A DNA stretch of 64,000 bases, taken from assembly GCA_018398765.1 (NCBI GenBank), contig JAHBMJ010001845.1, positions 43,807-107,806 on the forward strand. Direction: 5' to 3'. The position numbers were made by a program, and so were the translations under genes. Positions 44,425 to 55,334 of this stretch are shown here, in pieces (the stretch's first letter is position 1; every line of letters begins with the position of its first letter). The notes below the pieces were generated by a model. The model had not been told where the DNA came from and searched no databases. It worked only from the letters and a program-made list of their open reading frames with translations. The DNA comes from Chromera velia. Lineage: Eukaryota > Sar > Chromeraceae.

Positions 44425-47400
44425 TGTTACAAGACTCAGTACGTGACGTATGCGTCGCCTGAGTTGGTGACTGGCTCTCGATTGGAAGGCTTTTTAGTGT
44501 GTGCTGCAGGCAGGCAGATCAAAGGTTGGGAGGGAAAGAGGGACGCAGGGGTATACCGAATAAGCGAAAATGTAATCCGTGCCAACACTCGTCCAGACAT
44601 ATGTTCAAACGTTGAAAAAGGGCCAAACTAAATGGGAAGCAGGAATGGATCAGAGATCATGAGAAGCTTCTAATGGCAGTTCAAGAGGCTAGTGAATGAA
44701 ATTACAAGCAGGGGTTTTCTTTGAATTCATGAACGGCTTCTGATGCGCTCTTCTGAGTTAAACATCAAATTGACACAGGATCGCAGGAGTGGAAAGAACA
44801 AAACGAAGCAAAATTGACATGATTTCAAACTAAAAGACCAACTTAGAAGAGCGAAAAGTAGACAGACCCCCAGCACTAAAATGAAAGAAAATCCCCACAT
44901 ACAATTCCCCTCACTGACCTCTTCAGAGAGAGAGGGAGAGGAACAAAGCACCAGACGAAGAGCGTTGCATATGTATATAGCGAGATCTGTATTCAATCTG
45001 CATGCCCCAGCCGATGATCTCGACTTCTCCCCCGCTCACCCCCCCCTCCCCGAATAAACGCAATGCAAGTCTCGCCTTCTCAAAAACATTGCAAGGTTCT
45101 TTCCCCTCCTCACTGCCCTCCCTCAAACACTAGCCCAGACATATGCAACACCAGTTTTTGTTTCCCCGGTGTCCATATCTGCATCCACACCGATCGGCAG
45201 ATGAAAACCGTACGTGACACCTCTATTTGTGAAGTGCTAGGGTCCTGCCAGCACCCTTTTCCCCTCCCTACATAGGCCTTGCAAGATCGGGCAGGCAGCA
45301 TCTTCCCGACGCTGTCCAACGGGCCCTTGGGCTCCCTCCCTCCCTCCCTCTTGTTGCGATGGCCAGCAAATTCCTTGACCAGCCTCTCCACTTCCAGCAG
45401 CCTCTAAAGCAGCTCTAAAGTGCCCCAGGGTCTCACGTATCCAGCCCCACACCTTCTCCATCCCTGCATTTTTCTCACGTATCCTCCGCCAAGGAATCTC
45501 CTTTGCTTGCGTGCTTTCAGATTTTCTTCCGATATGCTTGTCTCCCAATCGCGTGAAGTCGCCTCACCAGGTTCAGCTCCAGATCAGCCAGGTGCTCTCG
45601 CTGCCCTACCTCTTCAAAAGGCCGCCTCCACCACTGTTGATTGCATGACTTCGGGTGCCCCTCAAGCAGATTGATGCAGTGTCAAATGAAGGCACAGGGG
45701 TTTCGGCACAGACACGCACGCCTGTGCAGACAGTAGAAAAGGACGGGAGGGGTCGAGCTGTTTTCCTACTATCCTTGAAGCCTTACGGCTTCTCAAGATT
45801 CCCATCTACGGCGCTCGAGGCCCTTCACCAGAAGACGGGCCGGATCGATGCTTCGATCATGCATTTTCCCCTTCCGATTCTCCCCCTCAACACGCCATCA
45901 CTGCAGCAAGCAGGCAGAAGTTGCAGCAATTTGCAGCAAAGAATAGCCAGGGGTCACAGGAGGCCCTGTTGCAGCGTCTATAAAGCTGAAAGAAAGAAGA
46001 TTGATTGATGGATCAACTCACGCGATAGCAAATATTGCTCAACACGGCTTTGTGGGGGTAGTGGAGAGTCATGGATAGAAAAGAAAGAAGAGGCTGCAGC
46101 GGTGTAAGCACTCCGAGAGAGAAGCATGCAGTATCATCAGTCTGAAGGTAATAAGCACTACGTACCTTGTCAAGGAACCCTCAAATGTCCTTGCATTGAG
46201 ACACGGGAAACGGAGTGAAGTATGAAAAAAGAAATCACCAACTCAGGGGGCGAAGCAGTCAATCCAAGAGCTCAAGTTGAACGCAGAAGCATGAAAGAAT
46301 GTATTTGGTCTGCATCGTGTAGGGAAAATGTCCTCTTTGGGCGTTCAAAACGTTCGCAACAGTCTGAGTCTCTCACTTCAAGTGTTGCTGAGAAGAGACG
46401 ACCAAGTGCCAAAAAACAAAGCGCTCAAACAAAACTTGCAACAGTCTGCTCAAGCATTCAAACACAGAGCACAGGCCAAGAAGAACATTTTCTGTCTAAA
46501 TGCTACATTTCTACAAGTACTTACCAGCCTTGCAAAACCTCGAATTGGTCTCCCATTATCTCCTATGATCTCTCATGATCTCCAGGGAAGTGACAGTCAG
46601 ACTCTTCATGCGCAGACGAGAAAGTGCCCCTTATGCATCTGGCCCCGGAAAGTCCATGTATCTGCGCATATCCGCACATATCCGCGCGCGCGGTACGGCC
46701 ACGGCCGCGGCATCTGAACGCTCTGTCCAAGCCCTTACTATACAGATTGAAGGACCTGGTCCAAACTTTACAAAACTTACCCCAAAGATTACCAAAGATC
46801 AAAATATCGGAACTTCTCTGTGATTTGTATCCACCCCTTCCCAAAAAAGAAAATCATAAACTGATCTGTGTGTATCCATTAGTATCCATATGTAAAACAT
46901 GTTTGTTTAATTTCGGCTTAAAGTGGTCTACGCGTTAAAGTACCGCATTGATATATATAGTTGCTAATAGTCGCGTTTATGTTGTATGAGGTAATGTGCA
47001 GATATCTACGGATATGCACTGTGGGCCGTAGTAGGCCATAGCTAGTACACATTTTCAAAACATATCAAAACATTTCATGCAGAGCCTAAAGATTATTTCA
47101 TACCATCTGCATTACATTATCAAGTATTATCAAGTCTACATGGGCTAACGTGGCCCGTTACATGGGCAAGCGGTTTAAACGATCAAGGCTATCATTCAGA
47201 TGTTGTCATTCATAAACTTATTAAGATTAAATGACTTGTACTACTGTAGAGGCATGTATGACATCTCCACAATCATCTCCCAAATCAATCATGAGTAAAA
47301 TTTAAACCACACTATAACAGTGTGTTTATATAATCTAGCATATACTGCCAGGTACTACCAAGTACCGCTAGATTCGGCGCTAGGACTCAAAGCTAGCTAG

Positions 47401-47732
47401 GCTCCGACAGCTATAGTCATTCATTCATTCGATCATTCATTCATTCATTATCAAATTTTATAATAATCTTCTAATCCTAGATAATCTTGTAAAATTACGA
47501 AGAGAATCTACATTCTTTAAAAAATATTGGTCATGAATTATCATGAATATCATAAAAGAATGATAACCTTTATTGAGATTATTGAATGATCGATGGGGCA
47601 TATAGCCGGGCAGGTCATAATAAAATCACAGAAACAGACAAAAATGAAGAATGACACGCGAGAAGAAAAAGAAAGACAGAGAAGGTCAGGAGAGTGAGGT
47701 CGTGGAGGGGCAAGACACACACACACACACAT

Positions 47733-47770
<38 letters not shown>

Positions 47771-48583
47771 TCAGATGAGCAGTACCAACATGTTGGTTAA
47801 TTTTCTTCAGTCTTCCAGTCACCACGGACAGAAAACAATGCATGTAAATTACATCAAATATGTTTTCTCAAACATTAAGCAAAACTGTCGATCGAATTAT
47901 TTGACCCGGTCGCTTCGACAACCTTTTGCCCCAAAAAGGGATGGTGCCTTCAAGCTGCTGCGCTTTGGTTTTTTGCGCACGCTGTGTTCGTCTTGTAGAT
48001 TGCTCTCAAACAAATGAGGCCGGCATTCCTCTCTGAGGCGAACAGAGCTTCTAGAAATACTTTTGCGGGGAAAGGGTCAATGTATTTCAGACGGTTAGCA
48101 GACTCAGGGAGAAAGAAGCAAAAAGACAGAGGGCCATCTAGACAGAGGAGCTAGATGCAAATACTGCCCATCCGATCTGCCGACCGAACCACCGACCGAG
48201 AATTCGATGGGGGATCAGACTGCCTAAGTATAAAACCACACAGGTCAAAAAGAAAGAGAGAGACGGGGAACGAAATCGAGAGTGGAGAGGCGAGAGAGAC
48301 GGTGAGCTGGTCAGGGCACAGAAGGGGGAAGAGGGCCCAGCCTGAGTCTGCTGGAGATGCTGAATCGCACTGCACTGCATTGCTGCAAAAAAAGGCAGGG
48401 AAAGGAACTGGATGGGGTTCACATATCATTTTCTTTCATCTGGTCATGAGTATCCTTCCATACCTCTCCTTTCCTTTCAAAAATACGTTTCTCTGACTAG
48501 TTTTTGCCTTCACGTAAATCCGCTTACCTCTTTTCTCTTTACTGGCTGTGCACTCTTTTGGCGCAGATACTGCTGGATGAAGC
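44425..48583. other. Long region without a convincing gene
   Basis: Frames of 80-130 codons occur on both strands (for example 45237-45548 on the minus strand, 45655-46008 and 46222-46717 on the plus strand), but they overlap, lack recognisable motifs and have no clear splice partners. Part could belong to the unknown minus-strand genes on either side. From 46880 to 47660 the DNA is AT-rich. Only the AC/AG microsatellite is a definite feature. Confidence 0.5.
47718..47766. repeat. AC-AG compound microsatellite
   Basis: ACAC run followed directly by AGAG run. Confidence 0.95.
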
Positions 48584-50870
48584 TCACTCTTCATCACTTT
48601 CCTGTTCATCTTGTTTCTTCAGCCCCTTCCAATCTTCACACTCCAGATCGAAGGAAGGAGGAAGAAGGATAGATGTGGAACCTCCCCATGTACCCGTCTC
48701 GCCCCTCTTTGCCCTGTCATTGTTCCCGCCCCCCTTCCACACAGAGTCACTAGAGGACTCACTACGTCTCGGCACTTCCTCCTCCAACTCTCCCCCCTCC
48801 CCTATCGAGACGCCTGTCAACTGCCGATCTGCCTCTGTGCTGTTGACTGCCAAGGTAGCATCCATGTCTGGATTTTCCATTGGGTGCATCACTGCGGGAT
48901 TGTCTTCAATCGTCTCTACGTCCTCATCAAAGAAACGAATCTCAAAGAGCAGGTAAGGCATCCACACATGAATTTTCATGCTTCCTTCCCGTCTCCCCAC
49001 ATAAAACGCCGCACCCCCAACTCCCGGGAGAAAACAATCACCCCCCACCATACGGTACCCCAGACGGTCAGTCATCCCCACACCCACACCCAGGTTCCCC
49101 CCATACCCGATGAATGGCTGGATTTTCATGTGGGCACATTTGAACTTCCAGAGCTCTTCAATGTTGAAGAACAAAAACGGATGGTCGGCCTTCGGAAAAA
49201 TTCCACACACCCGTCCCTCTGCCTTGAACGCCTCCGCCTGCTCTCTCTCTTCAGGGCTCATTCTCGATTTTTGGCGCTCAATTCGTGTGGCCTGACGCTG
49301 CAGGCGAGTAGTTGCCTGCCTTTCCAGTCGTGTGGGGCGACAGTCACTGCTCAACGACCTGGATCCACGAGGGGGAGGGGGCGGGGGATCCTCTTTTCCA
49401 TCCTCCGAATCGGACGAATCGGGCTCTGAAGGAATGTCATCGAAGCACGAGGACTCCCCCAGACCCTGCAGTTCCTCCAGGTCCTTCGCGTCGTCCACAA
49501 ACATAGACCTGAGCAGATGGGACGAAAGAACAAATCACAAAGATAAACATAGACCGGAGCAAGAGGGGACGAAAAAACAAATCACAAAGATAAACATAGA
49601 CCTGAGCAAGAGGGGACGAAAGAACAAATCACAAAGATAAACATAGACCTGAGCAGATGGGACGAAAGAACAAATCACAAAGATAAGCATAGGCCTGAGC
49701 AAGAGGGGACGAAATAAATCTCAACAGGAGGGAAGGAGACGTTTGGAGGGACTTGACAAGAAAGGGTAGAAGAAGTCATGAAAAAAGGACTTACGCTTGA
49801 CTGAATGCATCACTCGCACAGACTCGGCAATGCGAGTAAATCTGGAACTCCAGATGTAATTTGTCCACATGTGCCTCTTCCTTTCTTCCCCCTTTCTGTT
49901 GTCATGCCTGGCTGCCTCAACGCACTTCTGCAAGACGAATATGGACCTTTCAAGTCTTACATTGTGCACAAGCTACATGAGAGACTTTTTCTCTCCTTTA
50001 ACGTCAAAACCCAATTAATTCAACTGACGTCATTGCCTTCACAGCCCTCCGTTGAGCAGGTTCAGGCAGGGGCACTCCTGCGAGTCTCTTGTCGATCTCT
50101 CTGCACACGGCCTCGTTCATCTTCTCGCCCCTCTTCGGACGCACAGGCAACCACCCAGAGGAGATTACACCGATCGAGTATACACCTAAGTGCACGCCTC
50201 CGTTCCAGTCGAAGTCAAATCCGACCTGCGTGCAGGTATGCATGAATTGCACACTTCGAAAGAAAAGCCCCACGGTGTAGCGAGCTGTATACTGTCACAA
50301 AAGAAAGGGATAGAAAAAAAAAGTACTGCTCTCTCGCTTGGAGTACAGTCGAATCTTGTTAGAAAACCATATTTATACAACACGTGTATCTGGATAAGTG
50401 TGCTTTTCGTATGTGTAAGATTACCAAGGGCCACTCCATCTGTTCGTGTCCAGCACACAAGAACACGAGTGGTGCTTGTATTACAATTGAATTTAATTGC
50501 AACCAGCAGATTTGTTTTGTGCGTTCACAAATGGGAGAGAGGAAGCGTGCAGGATTGCAAACGTGTGAATCTCTTGTGTGGTTCTCTCTCTCTGTCCACA
50601 TGCAGACTTCCCCACCCAGTTCTTGCTGAAGTGTTCCCCCATGTAGAAGTCCACTCCGAAGGCAATCTGCTTTCTGAAGAAGGCCTCTCCCCTCTCTATA
50701 CGGAGGAACGGCAAGGAGAAGCAAACAGGCCAGCGGGACGGGGCGTGAGAGGACAAAATGGCCTCGGCTTCCCGGGTCTGGATGTCCGTTGGGACGTCTT
50801 CTGTCTGCACACTGCCTGAAGAGGAAGCTCCCCTCTCTTCTACGGCTGTAGAAGGGAGTTGGTGACTCAT
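48584..50870 (-). CDS. Multi-exon protein of unknown function
   Basis: Proposed minus-strand exons: 50870-50616 (ATG 50870, MSHQLPSTAVEE), 50291-50043, 49927-49795 and a last exon from about 49504 to 48584 (stop TGA). The first three junctions are GT-AG and in frame (phases 0, 0); the last junction does not keep frame with the sites I can see, so one border is wrong or a small exon is missed. Seen features: aromatic- and Gly-rich segments (GVDFYMGEHFSKNW, then YTARYTVGLFF and DFDWNGGVHLGVYSIGVI; later FIGYGGNLGVGVGMTDRLGY and GGAAFYVGRREGSMKIHVWM) that look like beta structure, a Ser/Asp-rich stretch with six prolines, an Arg/Gln repeat (RLERQATTRLQRQATRIERQ) and an acidic tail. No family recognised. 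The last intron contains a tandem repeat of its own acceptor region. Confidence 0.6.
49500..49725. repeat. Intronic minisatellite, about 48-bp unit
   Basis: Five near-identical units of the form ACATAGACCTGAGCA...GGGACGAAAGAACAAATCACAAAGATAA. Read on the minus (gene) strand each unit is a pyrimidine-rich tract followed by CTCAG and GTCTATGTTT, that is, a copy of the 3' splice site of the last intron of the unknown gene. Confidence 0.9.
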
Positions 50871-51137
50871 CTCTGCAGGAAGGCTGAAGGAGAAAGGAAA
50901 AATGTATATCAAGCTGCAACTAGCCCTGTCGAGCAGTAATTGCCGACGGGCTTCCTAGGATATGCTGAAGAACGTGTCTCGTCTCGATATCTTTGCAAGA
51001 GCAGTGGCACTCGAGTTCGGCTGTAAGGCCTTGGTGTTTACAGCTCTATTTATACACTCATGTATATGCTGGTCTGACGTGCAAAGGTCAATCCAATGTC
51101 AGAAGGGTCACGGGTGCAGAGATGTGCAGAGAGTGAG
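50871..51137. other. Intergenic upstream of the unknown minus-strand gene
   Basis: Presumably contains its promoter; no motif recognised. Confidence 0.4.
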
Positions 51138-51420
51138 TCGCCTCGGGGGGCAGCTCAGCTCTGCTGAGATCAGCCGAGAGGCCCTGAGATCGCACGCACT
51201 CGCATAACGCATTTTTTCATTTTTGGGGGGCCGGGCCGGGGGGTTACTTCTATCTCCGTCTGTCACAGTGTCGCCCGAATTCCAAAATATGCCCCTCAAG
51301 CAACTTGCACGGAGCTGCGATCGTACATATCTTAATTACTTCACACATGCATACCCCTCAAGTAACTCGCACAGAGTTGCAAGTGATGATATTGAGCACA
51401 CCGCCCAGTCCTAGGGGTGA
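51138..51420. repeat. Dispersed repeat family R1, copy a
   Basis: Starts TCGCCTCGGGGGGCAGCTCA, includes GAGATCGCACGCACTCGCAT and a G-rich tract, and ends around the GAGTTGCAAGTG sequence. Other copies or parts at 52040-52276, 57822-57915 and 58315-58800. Confidence 0.8.
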
Positions 51421-52039
51421 CGGCATAGGTTCAATCCCTAGAAGCGTAAACCTAAGGCAAAACCTACGTTTAATACCTAGGTTAACGAACCACGGCCACG
51501 AACCCCAGTGAAGACCAGCGGCTGGAGGACACAAACGACGTCCGAAGTAGATAAAAAAGAGGCTTAAGACGTGTAAAATGGCCTGCTAGTGGCAAGACAT
51601 TCCGAGCTCAAATCAAAATACCAAGAAAGATCGACTTCAAACCTCAAAGCACAAATTAAGACAAAAAACATAACCCAAACCCAACTGGCTGCATAGAGTA
51701 CGAAAAAAAAAGAGGAAGAAATGTGGCCAAAAGTTTAAGAGCAACAGTACAAGTAAGAGGAATGCAACGAACCAGCAAACAGATGCATGGTAGTACACCT
51801 TCCCGCAGCACTGTAAGAGCTCTCTCCCAAGTAGAATCAATCAAGAAAACAAAGACGAGATGCCGAGTATGACACGTACACACAGAGTGTCTCATACCTA
51901 CACAAACTGTCGACAATTGCTCACAGAAGAAAGATGAAACAAAGACTGAACACGTAAACATCCATGCACATCCATACATCAAAAAACAAATCTAAACAAA
52001 TCATGCAGCAATCCCAGGATCCTCCTGAACAAAATGGTC
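51421..52039. other. Gene-free spacer
   Basis: No coding region or repeat recognised. A GGTTCAATCCC sequence at 51429-51439 resembles a tRNA T-arm but lacks the rest of a tRNA. Confidence 0.4.
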
Positions 52040-52276
52040 CCTCTCGTGCGCCAGCTGCATCGGAGTTGCAGTGCATGCTCGCACGGTCCCGAAAAGCATA
52101 CTTCGTGCACGTTACTATGGCCCCGACCCCATGTATGCATACTCCTGTATAAGACATGCCCAAACCCCCGATGGTGTAAATTTACGGACCCCCTAAAGGG
52201 CCCCCCGAGGCATTCACCCAACTGGTTAGGTATATCTCATATATATCGCCTCGGGGGGCAGCTCAGCTCTGCTGAT
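52040..52276. repeat. Dispersed repeat family R1, copy b (3' part)
   Basis: Matches 58605-58800 closely (GTGCATGCTCGCACGGTCCC, then CCCCCGATGGTGT, GGGCCCCCCGAGGC and CACCCAACTGGTTAGGTATAT), then runs into GCCTCGGGGGGCAGCTCA. The motif GCCTCGGGGGGC and its complement occur on both sides. Confidence 0.8.
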
Positions 52277-52560
52277 GTAAACCGGCCACGAGCGGTGGGC
52301 AGGCGACGGGCCCGCAGAATGGTGGCGCCGCAAGGCATTGCAAGACGAGCCGTGAGGCGCACGCGGACTTCAATAAATGTGGTACGACGTAGAACGAACT
52401 GAAGTGACATCGATCGGCCTGTCTGCTTAAAATGTAGCGATTGACTGTGCTGTTCGACGGAATGTTATATGAACTCTTCTAGGTTAAACTCTTACCCTCC
52501 TTCTCTAAAGGGTGTACACGGATAACATCTGAACCTACTAGCCCCGTACAGACCTTATAG
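52277..52560. repeat. Dispersed repeat family R2, uninterrupted copy
   Basis: From CGGCCACGAGCGG through GACTTCAATAAATGTGGTACG to AGCCCCGTACAGACCTTA. The same sequence is found split at 55232-55334 and 57636-57820, where the second foldback element has inserted. This copy therefore shows the empty target site. Confidence 0.88.
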
Positions 52561-52778
52561 TATGGTAGAGCAGAGCAGGTTTCGACCAGGTTGACTAAAT
52601 TGTTCGCTGAGCACAGCTGTGAGGTATCGCAGCCTCACTGCTCCAGACTCGTGAACCGAGAAGTCAGATTAATGAAGCGTTGCGTATTTCTGCGAGTGCA
52701 CATCGCTCTTCATTCTCTAAAAAATTAGTAGTTTAAAACCTATGAGTTTCCTGCAAGGAAATAGATGGATTCAGTCTG

Positions 52779-53240
52779 GTGTCAGCGTTGGAGAAAGTGT
52801 CGGTGTTATTGGAGCGGGCTGAGAGGTTGAAGCAGAATACATTTTTTGAAATCGCCCGCTATCCAGAGGAAGCATTCTCTGAGATGAGAGAGATTGCTCA
52901 AGGTATTCTGGAGGTGACTCGCATAGACGATGTCAAAACTGCATCAACTACCGCCAGGATTCATACCAACGTGTCTGTTGTAGCTGTTCAAACATCTCAG
53001 GTGCGGAAAAAGAAAACCAGAAGGAGTCGTCGCATGACGGCAGCTGCGTGGGGGAAGGAGATGTTTGCTTTGCACGTAGCAACGCCGACAGCCGAGGTAG
53101 CACACATTGTAAAGGAGAGCATTCAGGAGTATGGAGCTCCTCAGAAGCCGCGTTGTATTCAAACTACACAAAGGATATGCATCCCACTCTCGAGAACCAA
53201 GCCTTCTGTAGAAACATCTCTGCCTTCTGCTGCTTCATGA
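52779..53240 (+). CDS. Small unknown open frame, possibly an exon
   Basis: 154 codons without ATG at the beginning (first ATG 52884), TGA stop. Helical N-terminal part (VSALEKVSVLLERAERLK), then a basic patch RKKKTRRSRRM. No family recognised. A CCTGCAAG sequence at 52750-52757 could be part of a splice acceptor, which would make this an internal or terminal exon. Treat as tentative. Confidence 0.3.
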   Translation: MSALEKVSVLLERAERLKQNTFFEIARYPEEAFSEMREIAQGILEVTRIDDVKTASTTARIHTNVSVVAVQTSQVRKKKTRRSRRMTAAAWGKEMFALHVATPTAEVAHIVKESIQEYGAPQKPRCIQTTQRICIPLSRTKPSVETSLPSAAS

Positions 53241-53477
53241 CTGGAAGCGGACAAAAGGGATATGTCTATGATATCCAGTCAGGAGGGTGAAGTGGATGAA
53301 AGAAATGAGACGCAACGAAGTGCAAGGACCCCGAAGAAGGTACTGCGGACTGAGGTGTTGTCTCCTTCATACTCTCTAGTGGAAGCAGACAGAGAACACC
53401 TACCGAAGTACCCAAGTGGAGAAAAGAAGGAGAGAGGCAGACTCTGAGATGGAGGTTCAAACAAAGGAGATGACAGG

Positions 53478-53717
53478 GTGCCGACAAAGGTTCTAGAAGG
53501 AAAGAAAGTTGATTCTCTTCCTGAGGTGGAGGAGATGAAAGCGTCGTCTTCAGAGTTAGTTGACGAAAGGGCACCGATAAATACATGGGGTCCAATGGTT
53601 TATATTGGAGGAATGTGGAGAGAGGACACAAAGAGGTTAAATGAGATGGCAGAGAGAGAACTAGAGAGGGAAAGGCTCGCCTATCAGGAACGTGAAGGCA
53701 GAGCTGGGAGGGCATGA
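53478..53717 (+). CDS. Small unknown open frame
   Basis: 79 codons, TGA stop. Contains INTWGPMVYIGGMWREDTKR then a charged helix of E/R residues. No ATG supports the start and no family is recognised; may continue the frame at 52779-53240 through an intron. Confidence 0.25.
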   Translation: MPTKVLEGKKVDSLPEVEEMKASSSELVDERAPINTWGPMVYIGGMWREDTKRLNEMAERELERERLAYQEREGRAGRA

Positions 53718-53902
53718 GTGTGAAGACAGAGGAAGAAGGAGAGAGACAAAGTCTAAACGCTTGCAAGAGCATGAATGGCGAGAAGCAGACGCGAGACAAA
53801 TGCTTAAAATGGATTAGTTCTGGCGACCGACGTGTGTTGAACTTCGGTCAGATCGTTTGGTGTGTGTGTGCTGTTTTGTGCATGACCGTATCGGATATGT
53901 AG

Positions 53903-55231
53903 TTCGTTAGAGAAAATTTTGAGGGGGTAAGTAAGGAATAGTTAGGAATTGGACCATAGATGGTAAGGAATGAATGGGCTCCGAATCATCCTGGGGAGTA
54001 ACTTGCTGCATATAGAGAGAATGCGCACTGCCAGCAAGTAGAGAGAACAATTCAAGTGACATGAAAGGAAGAGAAGGAAAAGGGCTTTGCAGGGGGAAGG
54101 AGAAGAGCACAGAAGATCTTGAGTCTGACTCATTAATATCAATCTCGTATCGATTTCTTCCAGAAAATCTGATCAGGATGCACGCTTTGTTTAGAAGAAT
54201 TGCTCTATACATGACTTTCATACTGCTGTGTTGATAGAAGGAGTACATATACAGATACAGAGACTGAGCGTAGCCTCAATCACCACAAGGAGCACCGTTG
54301 GCGACCATATTGAGCTCCCGTACAGTCGTTTACACTCTTGGTTGCCCAGACTCTAAAGTGCATTACCAGTCAATTGCAGTGGGGTCATGCCCTACACATA
54401 TGTAATGATATACAATAAGGATGGAAAGTTTATGACGCCAATGTCCCAGTCATCCATTTACCTGAGATCGTGCCTCAGTATATCAAAAACTCAAGGAGAA
54501 GACAGGGAGACTCGGAGTACAGCTGTGAGAGTAGGCAGATAAGAGGTGCCATGAAGTGTGTGAGAGAGAGAGAGAGAATGTGGGAAGAAAAGGGAAGTGT
54601 GTGGACGTATCAAGGTTGCCTGCAGTTTGTACTTATGACTGCATCTCTTTCTAGATCTCTTTGCATTCTGACTGTTTTTTGTCTCTGTTAGGTAAAGAAT
54701 GGGGACTAAGGTGGTTGGGAAGGAAAGAGAAAAAAAGAAAGGAGAAATTTTTTTTAAAGAAAATAAGGAGAATGAAGGTATTGTCTGAGGTGTCAAATGC
54801 ATTGATTGATCTAATAGTATGGATTGCTTGATTGAAGTAATGAAAGGATGATTCATGATAGCAATACGAAATGTGAAAGGAAGAAAACGGAAAGCTTGGA
54901 ACCGAGCGTGGACGTCAGTCTTTGCCGGCATGCAGATATGAGCCTGTTACACTTACTGATCAATGGTTTATAGATGTATGCGCATGTAGGTCGACTGCTA
55001 GCCACGGTGACAAGGTTGGTGGTCCGTTAACCTATGCTGTGCTGTCGCATTATCAATCACAGTGCTGCATATGTATATGTTCGTACCTAGTTTGTATGTT
55101 CAGGTTGTACATGCAGACGATGGAGCTGTATATCACCGTGACGGTGTGTCAGAGTATATCAGAGTTGCTGTAGGTGAAAAATCTCTGAATGAAAAGCAGG
55201 AGCCGAGCATGGTCGTCGGCCTTGAGTAGGG
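53903..55231. other. Gene-free stretch
   Basis: Frames on both strands are short and low-complexity. Nothing further recognised. Confidence 0.4.
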
Positions 55232-55334
55232 GGCAGGTATAGGCCGGCCACGAGTGGCGGGGAGGCAACGGGCCCGCGGAGTGGCGGCGCCGCAAGGCAT
55301 TGTAAGACGAGCCATGAGGCGCATGCGGACTTTA
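55232..55334. repeat. R2 repeat, left part of an interrupted copy
   Basis: Matches 52277-52377 and ends GGACTTTA, where the foldback element begins. TTTA (55331-55334) is the left target duplication. Confidence 0.88.

Noticed and set aside
44425-48583. Several 80-130 codon frames as genes
   Set aside because: They overlap on both strands, lack motifs and splice partners, and cannot be told from chance.
51381-51445. tRNA-like GGTTCAATCCC element
   Set aside because: T-arm-like sequence and a CTAGGG/CCCTAG stem only; no A-box, D-arm or acceptor stem could be drawn.
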